64,000 bases of DNA from NCBI RefSeq assembly GCF_900114535.1, contig NZ_FOTK01000018.1, positions 1 through 64,000 of the forward strand. Reading direction: 5' to 3'. The translations under genes were made by a program, and so were the position numbers. Origin of the DNA: Methylobacterium pseudosasicola. GTDB lineage: Bacteria; Pseudomonadota; Alphaproteobacteria; Rhizobiales; Beijerinckiaceae. The notes under the pieces are model-generated. The model did not search any database and was not told the DNA's origin. It saw only the letters and a program-made list of their open reading frames with translations. Shown here piece after piece: positions 8,502 to 17,953 of this stretch; position 1 is the first letter of the stretch; the number at the start of each line of letters is the position of its first letter.

Positions 8502-10814
8502 ATGTCGATTCACCAGGCCGCATCGCGGTTCGGCACGCTAGCCTTCTTGTTCGCCGGCAGCGCGATCCCCGCAGCGGCGCAGCAAGCCGTCACGCTGGAT
8601 GAGCTCTCCGTCGAGGGCGAGGCCAACCCCGGCGCGGGCCGGCCCGCCATCGCCGTGCCGTTCGGCGTGGCAGCGCCCCAGGGGTCGGCCCCCTCGGTGA
8701 TAGAGCACCCGGTCGGCCAGGTGGTCACCGGGATCGGGCGCGACAACACCATCGCCGATCGGCCGGCGACCAGCATCGGCTCCGTGCTGGTGAACAGCCC
8801 CGGCGTCACCGTCCGCCAGGGCAATGGCGGGCGCGACGTGATCATCTCGATCCGCGGCAATAACGCCCGCTCCACCGGGGTGATCAAGAACACGGTGGTG
8901 CTGGAGGACGGATTCGTCCTCACCCAGCCGGACGGCGCGTCCCGCTTCGACCTCACCGACCCGCGGGCCTACAACCGGATCGACGTGTTCCGCGGCCCGC
9001 AATCGCCCCTGTTCGGCAACTACGCCACGGGGGGCGCCATCGCGTTCCGCACGCGCACCGGCCGGGAGATCGACGGCTACGAGATCGGGACCGACGCGGG
9101 CAGCTTCGGCTACCTCAGCAACATCTTCATCGTGGGCAAGGCCAGCGGCCCGTTCGAGATCAGCCTGTTCGCCAGCGACGTGCGTAGCAACGGCTATCAG
9201 GACCATGCCAGCTTCGACACGCAGACCATCAACCTCCTGGCGAGCTACACCCCGACGCCGGACAACCGCTTCACCCTGAAGGTCATCAACAACACCCTCG
9301 ACACCAATCTCGCGGCCCGTTCCTCGCTGGCGCAGTACCGGATCAACCCCTACCAGCGGGGCTGCGCCGCGGCCGCGAGTGCGGCGCCCGGCTGCACGAC
9401 CTTCAGCCTGTTCCGCAACGGCGCCTTCGGGGCAACGGTGCCGGTGACCGCGGACGAGGGCGGGTTCGGGCGCAAGGACCGGCGGACCATCGTGGCGGCG
9501 CGCTGGGAGCACGATATCGACGCGTTCACGACCTGGCGGACGCAGCTCGGTTTCGACGAGCGCAACTTCAACCAGCCATTCTACACCAACGCCTTTCTGG
9601 GCTCGTTCCCGGCCTGGAATTTCCTCACCGACTTGACCCGGCGCGGCGACCTGTTCGGCCTGCCGGCCGTCGGCTACGTGGCGCTCGCCTACAACACGCT
9701 CGACATCCACACGCCCACCTACAACCTGACGCCGTTCGGTGCGTCCCGCCTCGGGGCGCTGATCGGCGTTCAGGATGCGGGACAGTCCAATCTCGGCGGC
9801 CGGGCGCGGCTCGAACTCGCCCTGTCCGATCACTGGACCGGCGTGCTGGGCATCAGCGCGGAAAGCACCGCCATAACCGGCCGCAATCTCGCCTACAGCT
9901 ACACTGCGAGCGGCACGACGCGGACGGTGGCGGATGCCGATCGGAATTTCCTCAACGTCGCCCCCGAACTCGCCCTGGTCTACCGGCCGGACGAGGCCTG
10001 GGCGTTCCGCGGCCGCGTCGCCACCGGCTACACCACCCCGGCGGCGAGCAACCTGTTCGTCACCCCGGCGGGGCTGCCCGGCAACAACACGCAGCTTCAG
10101 ACCCAGGAGAATCTCGGCTTCGATCTCGGCACGGACTGGAGCCCGACCGAGACCCTGCGGCTCAGCGTGACCGGGTTCTACGAGTTTTTCCGCAACGAGC
10201 TGGTCTCGCAATCGCCGGGCGCCGGCCTGTTGGCCTACACGTTCAACGCGCCGGCCTCCGAGCACCGGGGCCTCGAAGTCGGGGCCGACTGGGCCTTCGC
10301 GCCGGGCTGGCGCGGGGTCCTGGCCTACACGTTCGATGACCAGATCTACACGCGCTACACCGAGCAGCTGAGCGCCGGCAGCCTGACGCGCCGGTTCGAC
10401 AGGGCGGGCAACCAGATCCCCGGCGTGCCGGCCCATCAGCTCCTGGCCCGCATCGGCTACGACGTGCCCACCGGGCCGCTCGCCGGGCTGGGCGCCTTCG
10501 TCGAGACCGTGGTGCAGGGCGATTTCTACATCGACAACGCCAACCTGCTGAAGGCGCCGGGCTACGCGATCGTCAACGCCAACGTGCACTACGCCACGGA
10601 GCTGACTAGCGGCTACGCGAAGCGGCTGAACCTGTATCTCGAAGTCCGAAACCTGTTCGACACGACCTACGTCGCCTCGGCCCAGAACCTCGCCAACTCG
10701 ATCAGCGGCACCACCGGCCTCCAGAACGGCGCCGGAATCCTGGCGACCACCACAGGATCCGTGTTCGCAGGTGCGCCACGCAACATCGTCGGGGGATTCC
10801 GTCTGGCATTCTGA
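8502..10814 (+). CDS. TonB-dependent outer-membrane receptor, 770 aa
   Basis: I place the start at the ATG giving MSIHQAASRFGTLAFLFAGS, a signal peptide ending AAA/QQA; the frame is open upstream but that sequence is non-protein-like. A plug domain follows (SIGSVLVNSPGVTVRQGNGG, SIRGNNARSTGV, RIDVFRGPQSPLFGNYATGG). Then comes a long beta-barrel ending in the aromatic terminal residue of GGFRLAF, as expected for outer-membrane assembly. Such receptors import iron-siderophore, copper or other scarce complexes using TonB energy. The neighbouring DUF2946 and PepSY genes support metal uptake. The substrate cannot be read from sequence. Confidence 0.92.
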   Translation: MSIHQAASRFGTLAFLFAGSAIPAAAQQAVTLDELSVEGEANPGAGRPAIAVPFGVAAPQGSAPSVIEHPVGQVVTGIGRDNTIADRPATSIGSVLVNSPGVTVRQGNGGRDVIISIRGNNARSTGVIKNTVVLEDGFVLTQPDGASRFDLTDPRAYNRIDVFRGPQSPLFGNYATGGAIAFRTRTGREIDGYEIGTDAGSFGYLSNIFIVGKASGPFEISLFASDVRSNGYQDHASFDTQTINLLASYTPTPDNRFTLKVINNTLDTNLAARSSLAQYRINPYQRGCAAAASAAPGCTTFSLFRNGAFGATVPVTADEGGFGRKDRRTIVAARWEHDIDAFTTWRTQLGFDERNFNQPFYTNAFLGSFPAWNFLTDLTRRGDLFGLPAVGYVALAYNTLDIHTPTYNLTPFGASRLGALIGVQDAGQSNLGGRARLELALSDHWTGVLGISAESTAITGRNLAYSYTASGTTRTVADADRNFLNVAPELALVYRPDEAWAFRGRVATGYTTPAASNLFVTPAGLPGNNTQLQTQENLGFDLGTDWSPTETLRLSVTGFYEFFRNELVSQSPGAGLLAYTFNAPASEHRGLEVGADWAFAPGWRGVLAYTFDDQIYTRYTEQLSAGSLTRRFDRAGNQIPGVPAHQLLARIGYDVPTGPLAGLGAFVETVVQGDFYIDNANLLKAPGYAIVNANVHYATELTSGYAKRLNLYLEVRNLFDTTYVASAQNLANSISGTTGLQNGAGILATTTGSVFAGAPRNIVGGFRLAF

Positions 10815-10953
10815 TAACCGCGCCGATGGGTCCGCCGTGGTGCCCTGGCGGAGCTTGCACTAAGCTCCGGATCCGAACGCCGGAGCGGTGCAGGCGCGCG
10901 GCCCGGTCTGCGCGGCGAGGCGCGATGACGAGAAAAACCGGCGCGGTGATCGG

Positions 10954-11931
10954 ATGAGGCGGCGGACCATCATTGCCGGGTTGTCGTGTGCCGTAGCGGG
11001 CTGGCCGCTGGCGCCCTGTGCGCAGGAGCAGGTTCAGGTGGCGGCCCTCTGGCCGTTCGTGGACGGGGGCGCCGAGGGCCGCTCGCTCGCGCGCACCTTC
11101 CGGGAGGCCCTGCGCGGTCTCGGGCGGACGACTCTTCAGATTGACGATCGCTGGGGCGGCGCGGATGTGGAGCGCACCCGCGCGTTGGCGGCCGAGATCG
11201 TACAGGCGAATCCGCAGGTGATCTTCGCCTTCCTGAACGCGCAGCTTTCCGCGGTGTCCGCGCTGACGAAGACGATCCCGATCATCTTCGTCGGCGCCTC
11301 AGACCCGGTCGCGTCCGGCTACGTCGCGAGCCTGCAGAGACCCGGCGGCAACATCACGGGCTTCACCCTGTACGAGGCGTCGCTGGCGGGGAAATGGCTG
11401 GCGGCGCTCAAGGAGGCGGCGCCGACGCTCCGTCACGTCACGCTGCTGTCCAACGCGAACACCGAAGTCCGGCGCGGCAATTTCTACACGGAGGCGCTCG
11501 GGGTTACGGGCACCGCCCTCAGCCTCGAGACCGAGGTGGTCATGGTCAGCTCCGCAGACGCGATCGACCCGGTCATCGCCTCCCTCGGCCGCCGGGGGGA
11601 TGCGGGGCTGATCGTGGCGCCGGGCACCTTCAGCGAAGCGAACGGCGACCGCATCGTCGCCCTGACGGCCCAGCATCGCGTCCCGACGGTGTTCGCGATA
11701 CGCCGCTTCGCGCATCGCGGCGGCCTGATGTCATACGGCCCGGACCCCGCCGACGCGGTCCGCCGCGCCGCCTCCTACGTCGATCGTATCCTCCATGGCG
11801 AGAAGCCGGCAGTGCTTCCGGTGCAGGCGCCGACGACGTTCGACTTCATCGTGAACCTGAAGACGGCGCAGGCCCTGGGATTGACGATCTCATCGGCGTT
11901 GCTCGCCCAAGCGGACGAGATCGTCGAATGA
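10954..11931 (+). CDS. ABC-type substrate-binding protein (ABC_sub_bind family), first of two
   Basis: The start is set at MRRRTIIAGLSCAVAG, which combines a twin-arginine-like motif with a hydrophobic segment, so export through Tat is plausible. The mature part reads as a type 1 periplasmic-binding fold: VQVAALWPFVDGG at the start, IIFVGASDPVASGYVASLQR and PGGNITGFTLYEASLAGKWL in the middle. Its end (LKTAQALGLTISSALLAQAD) is diagnostic of the TrpX-like ABC_sub_bind family. Members usually feed amino-acid-like ligands to an ABC permease, but none is encoded here. Its stop overlaps the kinase start (ATGA), so it is translationally coupled to signalling genes. Confidence 0.88.
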   Translation: MRRRTIIAGLSCAVAGWPLAPCAQEQVQVAALWPFVDGGAEGRSLARTFREALRGLGRTTLQIDDRWGGADVERTRALAAEIVQANPQVIFAFLNAQLSAVSALTKTIPIIFVGASDPVASGYVASLQRPGGNITGFTLYEASLAGKWLAALKEAAPTLRHVTLLSNANTEVRRGNFYTEALGVTGTALSLETEVVMVSSADAIDPVIASLGRRGDAGLIVAPGTFSEANGDRIVALTAQHRVPTVFAIRRFAHRGGLMSYGPDPADAVRRAASYVDRILHGEKPAVLPVQAPTTFDFIVNLKTAQALGLTISSALLAQADEIVE

Positions 11932-13967
11932 CGGCGATTGCTACGGTCCCCGCTCCGTCGGACCGGGACATGCCGACCGAGCGGTTCAGCCTGCCACTCG
12001 CAGGGAAGTTCGCGGTCGCCTTCGTGGGCCTCGTGACGCTGGTCCTGCTCATCAACGGCGCCGTCGACCTGTTTCTCAACTACGGCGACGCCAAGCGGAC
12101 CGCGATCGAGGTCCAGCGCGAGAAGGCGCACGCGGCCGCAGAGCGGGTCGAAGCCTTCATCTCCGAGATCGAAAGCCAGATCGGCTGGACGACCCGGGCC
12201 GAGTGGCGCCGGGTCTCCCCGGAGCAGCAGCGCTACGACTTCATCCGGCTGCTGCGGCAGGCGCCCGCCATCACCGAGGTCGCCTATCTCGATCCGAACG
12301 GCAAGGAACAGCTGCGGGTGTCGCGCCTGGAGCCGGATGTCGTCGGCAGCGGCAGGGATCTCTCCGCCACGCCGGCCTTCACCCAGGCGATTGCCCACAA
12401 GGTCTGGTTCGGACCGGTCTATTTCCGGCGGGGCTCCGAACCGTACATGACTGTCTCGGTAGCCCATGCCGGACGCGATCCAGGGGTGACCGTGGCCGAG
12501 GTCAACCTGAAGCTGATCTGGGACGTGGTCAGCGCCATCCACGATGGTTCGGGCGGCTACGCGTTCGTGGTCACGGCGGCCGGTCGGTTGATTGCCCACC
12601 CGGATCTCAGCCTCGTCCTGCGGGACACGGACCTGTCGAGCCTGCCGGAGGTGGCGACCGCGTTGGCGGCCAGCCGCTCCGGGGCCAATCCGGACACGAC
12701 GGATTACGAGATCACCACCGCCCTCGACGGCGGTTCGGTGCTGGCGGCGCACGCCACCATCCCGCGGGTCGACTGGATCGTGTTCGTGCAGCGGCCCCTC
12801 AGTGAAGCGATGGCGCCGCTCTACGCCTCGGTGATCCAGACGCTGTCGCTGATGGGTCTCGGGGTGATGCTCGCCACGGTCGCCGGGACCTTCCTGGCCC
12901 ACCGCCTAGTCGTGCCGATCCGCCAGTTGCAGGACGGCGCGGAGCGCTTCGGCGCCGGCGATCTTTCGGAGCGCATCGTGATCCGCACCGGCGACGAGAT
13001 CGAGACGCTCGCGCAAAGCTTCAACCTGATGGCGAGCCGCGTGCAGGATTCCTACGAGACCCTGGAGGCCAAGGTCGAGGAACGGACCCACGATCTCAAC
13101 AAGTCGCTCGACGACCTCCAGAAGGCCCAGAGCCGCCTCGTCCAGTCCGAAAAACTCGCCTCCCTGGGCCAGCTCACGGCCGGGATCGCGCATGAGATCA
13201 AGAATCCGCTGAACTTCGTGAACAACTTCGCCTCCCTGTCGAGCGACCTGGTCGACGAGCTGCAGGAGGTGCTTCAGCCTGCAAACCTCGATCCGAAGAC
13301 CCGCGAGGAGGTCGACGAGATCGCCGAACTGTTGAAGGGCAATCTCGGCAAGGTCGTGCAGCACGGCAAGCGCGCCGATTCGATCATCAAGAACATGCTG
13401 CTGCATTCCCACTCCGGGTCCGGCGAGCACCGTCCGGTCGAGATTAACGCCCTGGTCGAGGAGAGCCTGAACCTGGCCTATCACGGTGCCCGGGCGGCAC
13501 AGCCGACCTTCAACATCACCCTTGTCCGCGATTTCGATCCGGCGGCCGGCACTGCGGATGTCTACCCGCAGGAATTGACCCGCGTCCTCTTGAACCTGAT
13601 GTCGAACGGGTTCTACGCCACCGAGAAAAGGAAAACTGACGGAATTGAGCCGGATTACGTCCCCACCCTTTCGGTGACCACCCGCAATCGGGGCGACAGC
13701 GTCGAGATCCGCGTGCGGGACAACGGCACCGGCATCCCGGACAGCGTCAAGGCCAAGATGTTCGACCCGTTCTTCACCACCAAGCCGGCCGGAGAGGGGA
13801 CGGGCCTCGGCCTGTCCCTGAGCCACGATATCCTGGTGAAGCAGCATGGCGGCTCGATCGACGTCGCCACCGAGCCCGGCCAGTTCACCGAATTCACGAT
13901 CACGCTGCCCCGCGACGGCGCGACGAGTGCCCATCCGATCATCGCCCAGGCCAAGAGCGAACCATGA
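11928..13967 (+). CDS. Membrane sensor histidine kinase with periplasmic Cache-like domain
   Basis: Two membrane helices (about residues 24-50 and 300-328) enclose a roughly 250-residue periplasmic domain with a Cache/PAS-like pattern (YLDPNGKEQLRVSRLE, GGYAFVVTAAGRLIAHPD). A HAMP linker (LVVPIRQLQDGAERFGAGDL) and coiled coil lead to the kinase core. His422 in SLGQLTAGIAHEIKNPLNFV is the phospho-acceptor. The ATPase region has NLMSNGFYAT (N box), RVRDNGTGIP (G1) and GEGTGLGLSLSHDI (G2). The core resembles NtrB/DctB-type kinases. Both ends overlap their neighbours by ATGA. It probably phosphorylates the receiver proteins encoded next. Confidence 0.92.
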   Translation: MTAIATVPAPSDRDMPTERFSLPLAGKFAVAFVGLVTLVLLINGAVDLFLNYGDAKRTAIEVQREKAHAAAERVEAFISEIESQIGWTTRAEWRRVSPEQQRYDFIRLLRQAPAITEVAYLDPNGKEQLRVSRLEPDVVGSGRDLSATPAFTQAIAHKVWFGPVYFRRGSEPYMTVSVAHAGRDPGVTVAEVNLKLIWDVVSAIHDGSGGYAFVVTAAGRLIAHPDLSLVLRDTDLSSLPEVATALAASRSGANPDTTDYEITTALDGGSVLAAHATIPRVDWIVFVQRPLSEAMAPLYASVIQTLSLMGLGVMLATVAGTFLAHRLVVPIRQLQDGAERFGAGDLSERIVIRTGDEIETLAQSFNLMASRVQDSYETLEAKVEERTHDLNKSLDDLQKAQSRLVQSEKLASLGQLTAGIAHEIKNPLNFVNNFASLSSDLVDELQEVLQPANLDPKTREEVDEIAELLKGNLGKVVQHGKRADSIIKNMLLHSHSGSGEHRPVEINALVEESLNLAYHGARAAQPTFNITLVRDFDPAAGTADVYPQELTRVLLNLMSNGFYATEKRKTDGIEPDYVPTLSVTTRNRGDSVEIRVRDNGTGIPDSVKAKMFDPFFTTKPAGEGTGLGLSLSHDILVKQHGGSIDVATEPGQFTEFTITLPRDGATSAHPIIAQAKSEP

Positions 13968-14362
13968 ACGTCCTCATCCTCGTCGTGGACGATGAGCCCG
14001 ACGTCACCGACCTGTTCCGGCAGCAATTCCGCCGCGAGCTCCGCGCGGGTCGCTTCGCGATGGAATTCGCGCACTCGGCCCCCGAGGCCCTGGCCTGCGT
14101 GAACGCCTCGGACGGGGCCAGCCTGATCCTGATGTTCTCCGACATCAACATGCCGGGCATGACCGGTCTCGAACTCCTGCCGCTGGTGCGCGCTGCGCGC
14201 CCCGACGTCCCGGTGATCATGATCACGGCCTATGGCGACGCCGAGACGCGCGAGAAGGTTCTGGCCGGCGGAGCGGTGGACTTGATCACCAAGCCGATCG
14301 ATTTCGACCTGCTGCGGGCCGCGATCGAAAGCCGTCTGGACTCCGTCGCGGGGCCGACATGA
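13964..14362 (+). CDS. Single-domain response regulator
   Basis: A 132-residue receiver domain with no output domain. The acidic pair (VVDDEPD, residues 9-10), phospho-acceptor Asp60 in [10 protein letters not shown], the switch Thr in IMITAYGD and the Lys in LITKPID are all present. It overlaps the kinase stop and the next start by ATGA at both ends, so it belongs to one translationally coupled unit. A lone receiver here may act as a phosphate sink or shuttle between the kinase and the adenylate cyclase protein, whose receiver is closely similar. Confidence 0.93.
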   Translation: MNVLILVVDDEPDVTDLFRQQFRRELRAGRFAMEFAHSAPEALACVNASDGASLILMFSDINMPGMTGLELLPLVRAARPDVPVIMITAYGDAETREKVLAGGAVDLITKPIDFDLLRAAIESRLDSVAGPT

Positions 14363-15624
14363 TCCCCGACCTGCCGCCCGCGAGGATCCTGGTCGTCGAT
14401 GACGAGCCGGATCTCGAGGCGCTGATCACCCAGAAATTCCGCCGCCAGCTCCGCGACGGCCAGGTGACCTTCCTGTTCGCCCATGACGGTCACGAGGCCC
14501 TGGATCTGCTGGCCGCGCATCGCGACGTCGACATGGTCGTTTCCGACATCAACATGCCCGGCATGGACGGGCTGACGTTGCTCGCCAAGCTCCAGGAATC
14601 TGACGACAGGCCCTCGACGATCATCGTCTCGGCCTATGGCGACATGGCCAATATCCGCACCGCCATGAACCGCGGCGCGTTCGACTTCCTCACGAAGCCG
14701 ATCGATTTCACCGATCTCGAGACCACGATCGCGCGGACGCTGCGCCATGTCGGGGTCCTGCGCGAGGGCCGGCAGCGGCAGATGCTGGCCGAGCGCGCCC
14801 ACGCCTCCCTGGCGCGGTACTTCTCGCCCAATCTCGCCGAACGCCTGGCGGGCGACGCGTCCGGGCTCGAACTCGGCGGCGAGCGGCGGGAGGTGGCGTC
14901 CCTGTTCACCGACATCGCCGGCTTCACCGGCTTGGTGGAGAGCCTGGATCCGGGCCAGCTCGCCGAGATCCTGAACGGCTATTTCGCCGCGATGACCGAC
15001 ATCGTCTTCGCGCATGAGGGGACCGTCGCCAAGATCGTCGGCGATGCGCTCCACGTCCTGTTCGGAGCTCCCGGCGACCAGCCAGACCATGCCGCCCGGG
15101 CGGTCGATTGCGCGCTGGCCCTCGATACGGCCTCGGAGGTGTTCCGGGCGCGCTGGCAGGAGCGTGGGATCGCGATCGGCGCCACGCGGATCGGCGTTCA
15201 CGCCGGGCCGGCCATCGTGGGGAATTTCGGGGGCGGCCGATACTTCGACTACACGGCCTATGGCGACACCATCAACACCTCCGCCCGCCTGGAAAACGCC
15301 AACAAGGCGCTCGGCACCCGGATCTGCGTCAGCCAGAGCGTGGTGATCCGGGCCGAGCGGTTCCGCGGGCGGCCGGTCGGCGACCTCGTCCTGCGCGGGA
15401 AGCAGAGCGCGCTGCGCGCCTTCGAGCCGCTGACCGAGGAGGAATACGATGCGGCGATGCTCGACCGCTACCTCGACGCCTTCGCCAAGCTGGAAGCCGG
15501 CGAGGCCGGCGCCATGCCGGCCTTCGCGGCCCTGGTCGGCTTGCGGCCGGACGACGCGCTGGCGGCGTTCCATCTCAAGCGCCTGCTCAATGGGGCTTCG
15601 GGAACGCGCATCGAGGTACGCTGA
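14359..15624 (+). CDS. Receiver-linked class III adenylate cyclase
   Basis: Residues 8-125 are a receiver domain with phospho-acceptor Asp63 ([12 protein letters not shown]). After a short linker ([15 protein letters not shown]), residues about 180-345 form a class III nucleotide cyclase. Metal-binding Asp185 ([10 protein letters not shown]) and Asp229 ([12 protein letters not shown]), the purine-contacting Lys225, and the transition-state Asn/Arg in [10 protein letters not shown] are all present, so it should make cAMP. Phosphorylation of the receiver by the upstream kinase probably controls cyclase activity. The C-terminal 70 residues are helical and unassigned. Confidence 0.92.
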   Translation: MIPDLPPARILVVDDEPDLEALITQKFRRQLRDGQVTFLFAHDGHEALDLLAAHRDVDMVVSDINMPGMDGLTLLAKLQESDDRPSTIIVSAYGDMANIRTAMNRGAFDFLTKPIDFTDLETTIARTLRHVGVLREGRQRQMLAERAHASLARYFSPNLAERLAGDASGLELGGERREVASLFTDIAGFTGLVESLDPGQLAEILNGYFAAMTDIVFAHEGTVAKIVGDALHVLFGAPGDQPDHAARAVDCALALDTASEVFRARWQERGIAIGATRIGVHAGPAIVGNFGGGRYFDYTAYGDTINTSARLENANKALGTRICVSQSVVIRAERFRGRPVGDLVLRGKQSALRAFEPLTEEEYDAAMLDRYLDAFAKLEAGEAGAMPAFAALVGLRPDDALAAFHLKRLLNGASGTRIEVR

Positions 15625-15704
15625 GGAAACCTGCGCTCTCGACCCACCGGCCGGGATCACCGACACTCACGATCGTTCGCCGCGCCCGTCGAGTGTCCTC
15701 CGGA

Positions 15705-16715
15705 ATGTCCCGTCGTCCCAACATCCGCGTGAGGCGTCGCGACATCCTCGCGAGCCTCGGCGGCGCGGCCGTTTGGCCGGCGACCGGATGTGATCGGACC
15801 CCGCCGCGGCGCCGGCTCGGCGTCCTCCTGGTCTACGGAGAGACCCATCCGGACGTGCCCGTCATCGTCGACACCCTCAAGGACAGCCTTGGGAAGCTCG
15901 GCTGGATCTGGGGGCAGAACCTCACGGTCGATCTGCGGCATGGCGACGGCGACAGCGAAAAGATGCGCCGGCAGGCCGACGAACTCGTGGCAACCAGTCC
16001 GGACGTGGTTTTCGCCCAAGGCGTCGTCGGGACGACGGCCCTTCAGCAGGCGACCACGACCATACCGGTGGTGTTCATTCAGGTGCAGGATCCGGTCGGC
16101 GGCGGTCTCGTCACCAGCCTGGCCCGGCCCGGTGGCAACCTCACCGGCTTCACGAATTTCGACTACACCTTCGTCGGCAAGTGGCTGCAGCTCCTGAAGG
16201 AACTCAGCCCCGGGATCACCCGGGCCTGCGCCCTCATCAACCCGGATTACCGCGCGCGCTTTGCCGGCTATGCCGCTGAACTCGCGCGGATCGGCCGGGA
16301 GCTGAACATCCGCGCCGAAGCCAGCGGCGTGCACGATGTCGCCGAGATTGAGCGGGCGATCTCCACCCTCGCCGACGAGCCCCATGGCGGCCTGATCGTG
16401 CTGCCGGACGCGGTGACCGGTGTCTACAGCCGCCAGATCATCGATCTCGCCGCCCGGCACCGTCTGCCCGCGGTCTACGCCTACGCGGCCCAGGTTCGCC
16501 TCGGCGGCCTCGCCGCCTATACGACCGACGTCGCCCGGGACGTCCAGCAGGCCGCCGGCTATATCGACCGGATCCTGAGGGGTGCGGCGGTCGGCGACCT
16601 GCCGGTGCAGGCATGCGAACGCTTTCTGACCCTGATCAATCTCAAGACCGCCGCGGAGCTGGGGCTGACGATCTCGCCATCGTTGCTGGCAAAGGCCGAC
16701 GAGCTGATTGAGTAA
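15705..16715 (+). CDS. ABC-type substrate-binding protein (ABC_sub_bind family), second of two
   Basis: The start at MSRRPNIRVRRRDILASLGG gives a twin-arginine-like signal (RRRDIL), and WPATGC looks like a lipobox, so it may be a Tat-exported lipoprotein. The mature protein follows its homologue at 10954: VVFIQVQDPVGGGLVTSLAR, PGGNLTGFTNFDYTFVGKWL and the terminal NLKTAAELGLTISPSLLAKA. It lies 80 bp after the cyclase gene on the same strand. Two related binding proteins bracketing a kinase/receiver/cyclase set, with no permease, suggest ligand sensing rather than transport. Confidence 0.88.
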   Translation: MSRRPNIRVRRRDILASLGGAAVWPATGCDRTPPRRRLGVLLVYGETHPDVPVIVDTLKDSLGKLGWIWGQNLTVDLRHGDGDSEKMRRQADELVATSPDVVFAQGVVGTTALQQATTTIPVVFIQVQDPVGGGLVTSLARPGGNLTGFTNFDYTFVGKWLQLLKELSPGITRACALINPDYRARFAGYAAELARIGRELNIRAEASGVHDVAEIERAISTLADEPHGGLIVLPDAVTGVYSRQIIDLAARHRLPAVYAYAAQVRLGGLAAYTTDVARDVQQAAGYIDRILRGAAVGDLPVQACERFLTLINLKTAAELGLTISPSLLAKADELIE

Positions 16716-16833
16716 CGAGGGCCGTTCAGTCGGTTGGCAGGACCATCGTTCGATCGGCGAGGGAAGAGCGATCTTGGAGCACGTCGCCGAAGTGGATACT
16801 GGCTCGGCGCAAGCGCGCCACATCAAGGATTAG
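16708..16833 (+). CDS. Possible small protein after the second binding protein, 41 aa
   Basis: A TTG codon overlaps the binding-protein stop and opens a 41-residue frame (SNEGRSVGWQDHRSIGEG... ending QARHIKD). The composition is more natural than neighbouring shadow frames. There is no recognised family and no clear ribosome-binding site, so it may be a remnant of a longer gene. The remaining bases to 16972 show nothing else. Confidence 0.2.
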   Translation: MSNEGRSVGWQDHRSIGEGRAILEHVAEVDTGSAQARHIKD

Positions 16834-16972
16834 GCGCCGTTATCGACCCCGAGAAATCAGACGACGACTGCTTTTTCAGACTATCTCCACGTCGGCCATT
16901 GGCAGATGCAGGGACCCGAAAGCGATGGCGCGGTCGGTGGCGCATACGGCACACCCCATCTAACGAGAAACG

Positions 16973-17953
16973 ATGCCGTCGCTTGATCCACCACCGTACA
17001 ACTTCCCCCGCGTTCTGATCGGCCACGAGGGATGGCGATTTCTGGGCGACGGCAACAATTTCTCCCTGTCGCAAATGGTGGGCCTGATCCGCGCATCCGG
17101 CAGTGTCAGCCATCAATGGTCGAACGTCCTGCGGTCCAGAACAGCTCGTTATGGTTCACGGACGAAGACGTTCATCATGCCGGAGAAGACTTGTCTCTAT
17201 CAGAGATATCTGCCCGATGACCTACAGGTAATCCCGGACCGATTTGCGACATTTCTGGCCCATGTCGGCTGGGCTCATTACGTCTTCGCCGATCACGTCA
17301 CGCAACAGGATGCCGGCGATCTCTATCACCCAAGCGATAGCCACACGACGGCTTACGGAGGCTACGAAGCATCGGCTGAGATCGTTCGCGCGATGGGTTT
17401 GGACGCGAACGCCTTCCAGCCGACATGGTCGATGAGGTCCGTCGATAGCTTCGATCTCTTCGAACCGGATGAGGTTCGCCCGGCGCTGAGCGAACGCGTG
17501 CTCGCAAACGCGCCGCCCCTTGACGTGACCACCAACGGTCTCAGTAACCGGGGGTGCGTGACGCGGATCGTCAATCCCAATGGCGCGAACCACCGGCTTT
17601 TGGTCTTCGGCGATTCTTTCGCGAACCTGTACCTCTGCTACGGCATTGCCCTGCACGTTCGCGAAGTGATGTTCGTGCATTCCGTAAGCTTCGACTACGA
17701 GATGATCGAGCGCTACCGACCGGATTACATCGTCGGCGAGATCGCAGAACGGTTTCTGATCGAGGCACCGGCGGAGGGCGCATCGCTCGCGTGGATCGTA
17801 CAGAGCAAGCTCGTGGACGACATGCTCAGCCCCGCGGAGGCCGCGCAATTCGTGGCCAGCTACGAGCCGTTCAAAGACCTATACGGTCCGGCGATGATCC
17901 CGGTCCTCACGGAGCTTCGCCGTCGGTTCGGTGCGGCTGTTACGGGATCGTGA
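16973..17953 (+). CDS. AlgX/AlgJ-like SGNH-hydrolase-fold protein, 326 aa
   Basis: The N-terminal RVLIGHEGWRFLGDGNN matches the opening of AlgJ/AlgX-type domains. Catalytic-type motifs follow: DLYHPSDSHTTAYGGYEAS supplies the Asp-x-His pair and RLLVFGDSFANLY the SGNH serine. In known relatives this fold O-acetylates secreted polysaccharides together with a membrane acyltransferase of the MBOAT type. No signal peptide is visible and no polysaccharide or MBOAT gene is nearby, so this copy is an orphan. A role in modifying a cell-surface glycan is inferred from the family only. Confidence 0.75.
   Translation: MPSLDPPPYNFPRVLIGHEGWRFLGDGNNFSLSQMVGLIRASGSVSHQWSNVLRSRTARYGSRTKTFIMPEKTCLYQRYLPDDLQVIPDRFATFLAHVGWAHYVFADHVTQQDAGDLYHPSDSHTTAYGGYEASAEIVRAMGLDANAFQPTWSMRSVDSFDLFEPDEVRPALSERVLANAPPLDVTTNGLSNRGCVTRIVNPNGANHRLLVFGDSFANLYLCYGIALHVREVMFVHSVSFDYEMIERYRPDYIVGEIAERFLIEAPAEGASLAWIVQSKLVDDMLSPAEAAQFVASYEPFKDLYGPAMIPVLTELRRRFGAAVTGS

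Noticed and set aside
8538-10589. A 683-codon minus-strand open frame opposite the TonB receptor
   Set aside because: The receptor reads as a full plug and barrel with signal peptide; the antisense product has no motifs and biased composition.
10954-16715. A conventional ABC importer operon
   Set aside because: Two binding proteins are present, but there is no permease or ATP-binding protein between or beside them in this window.
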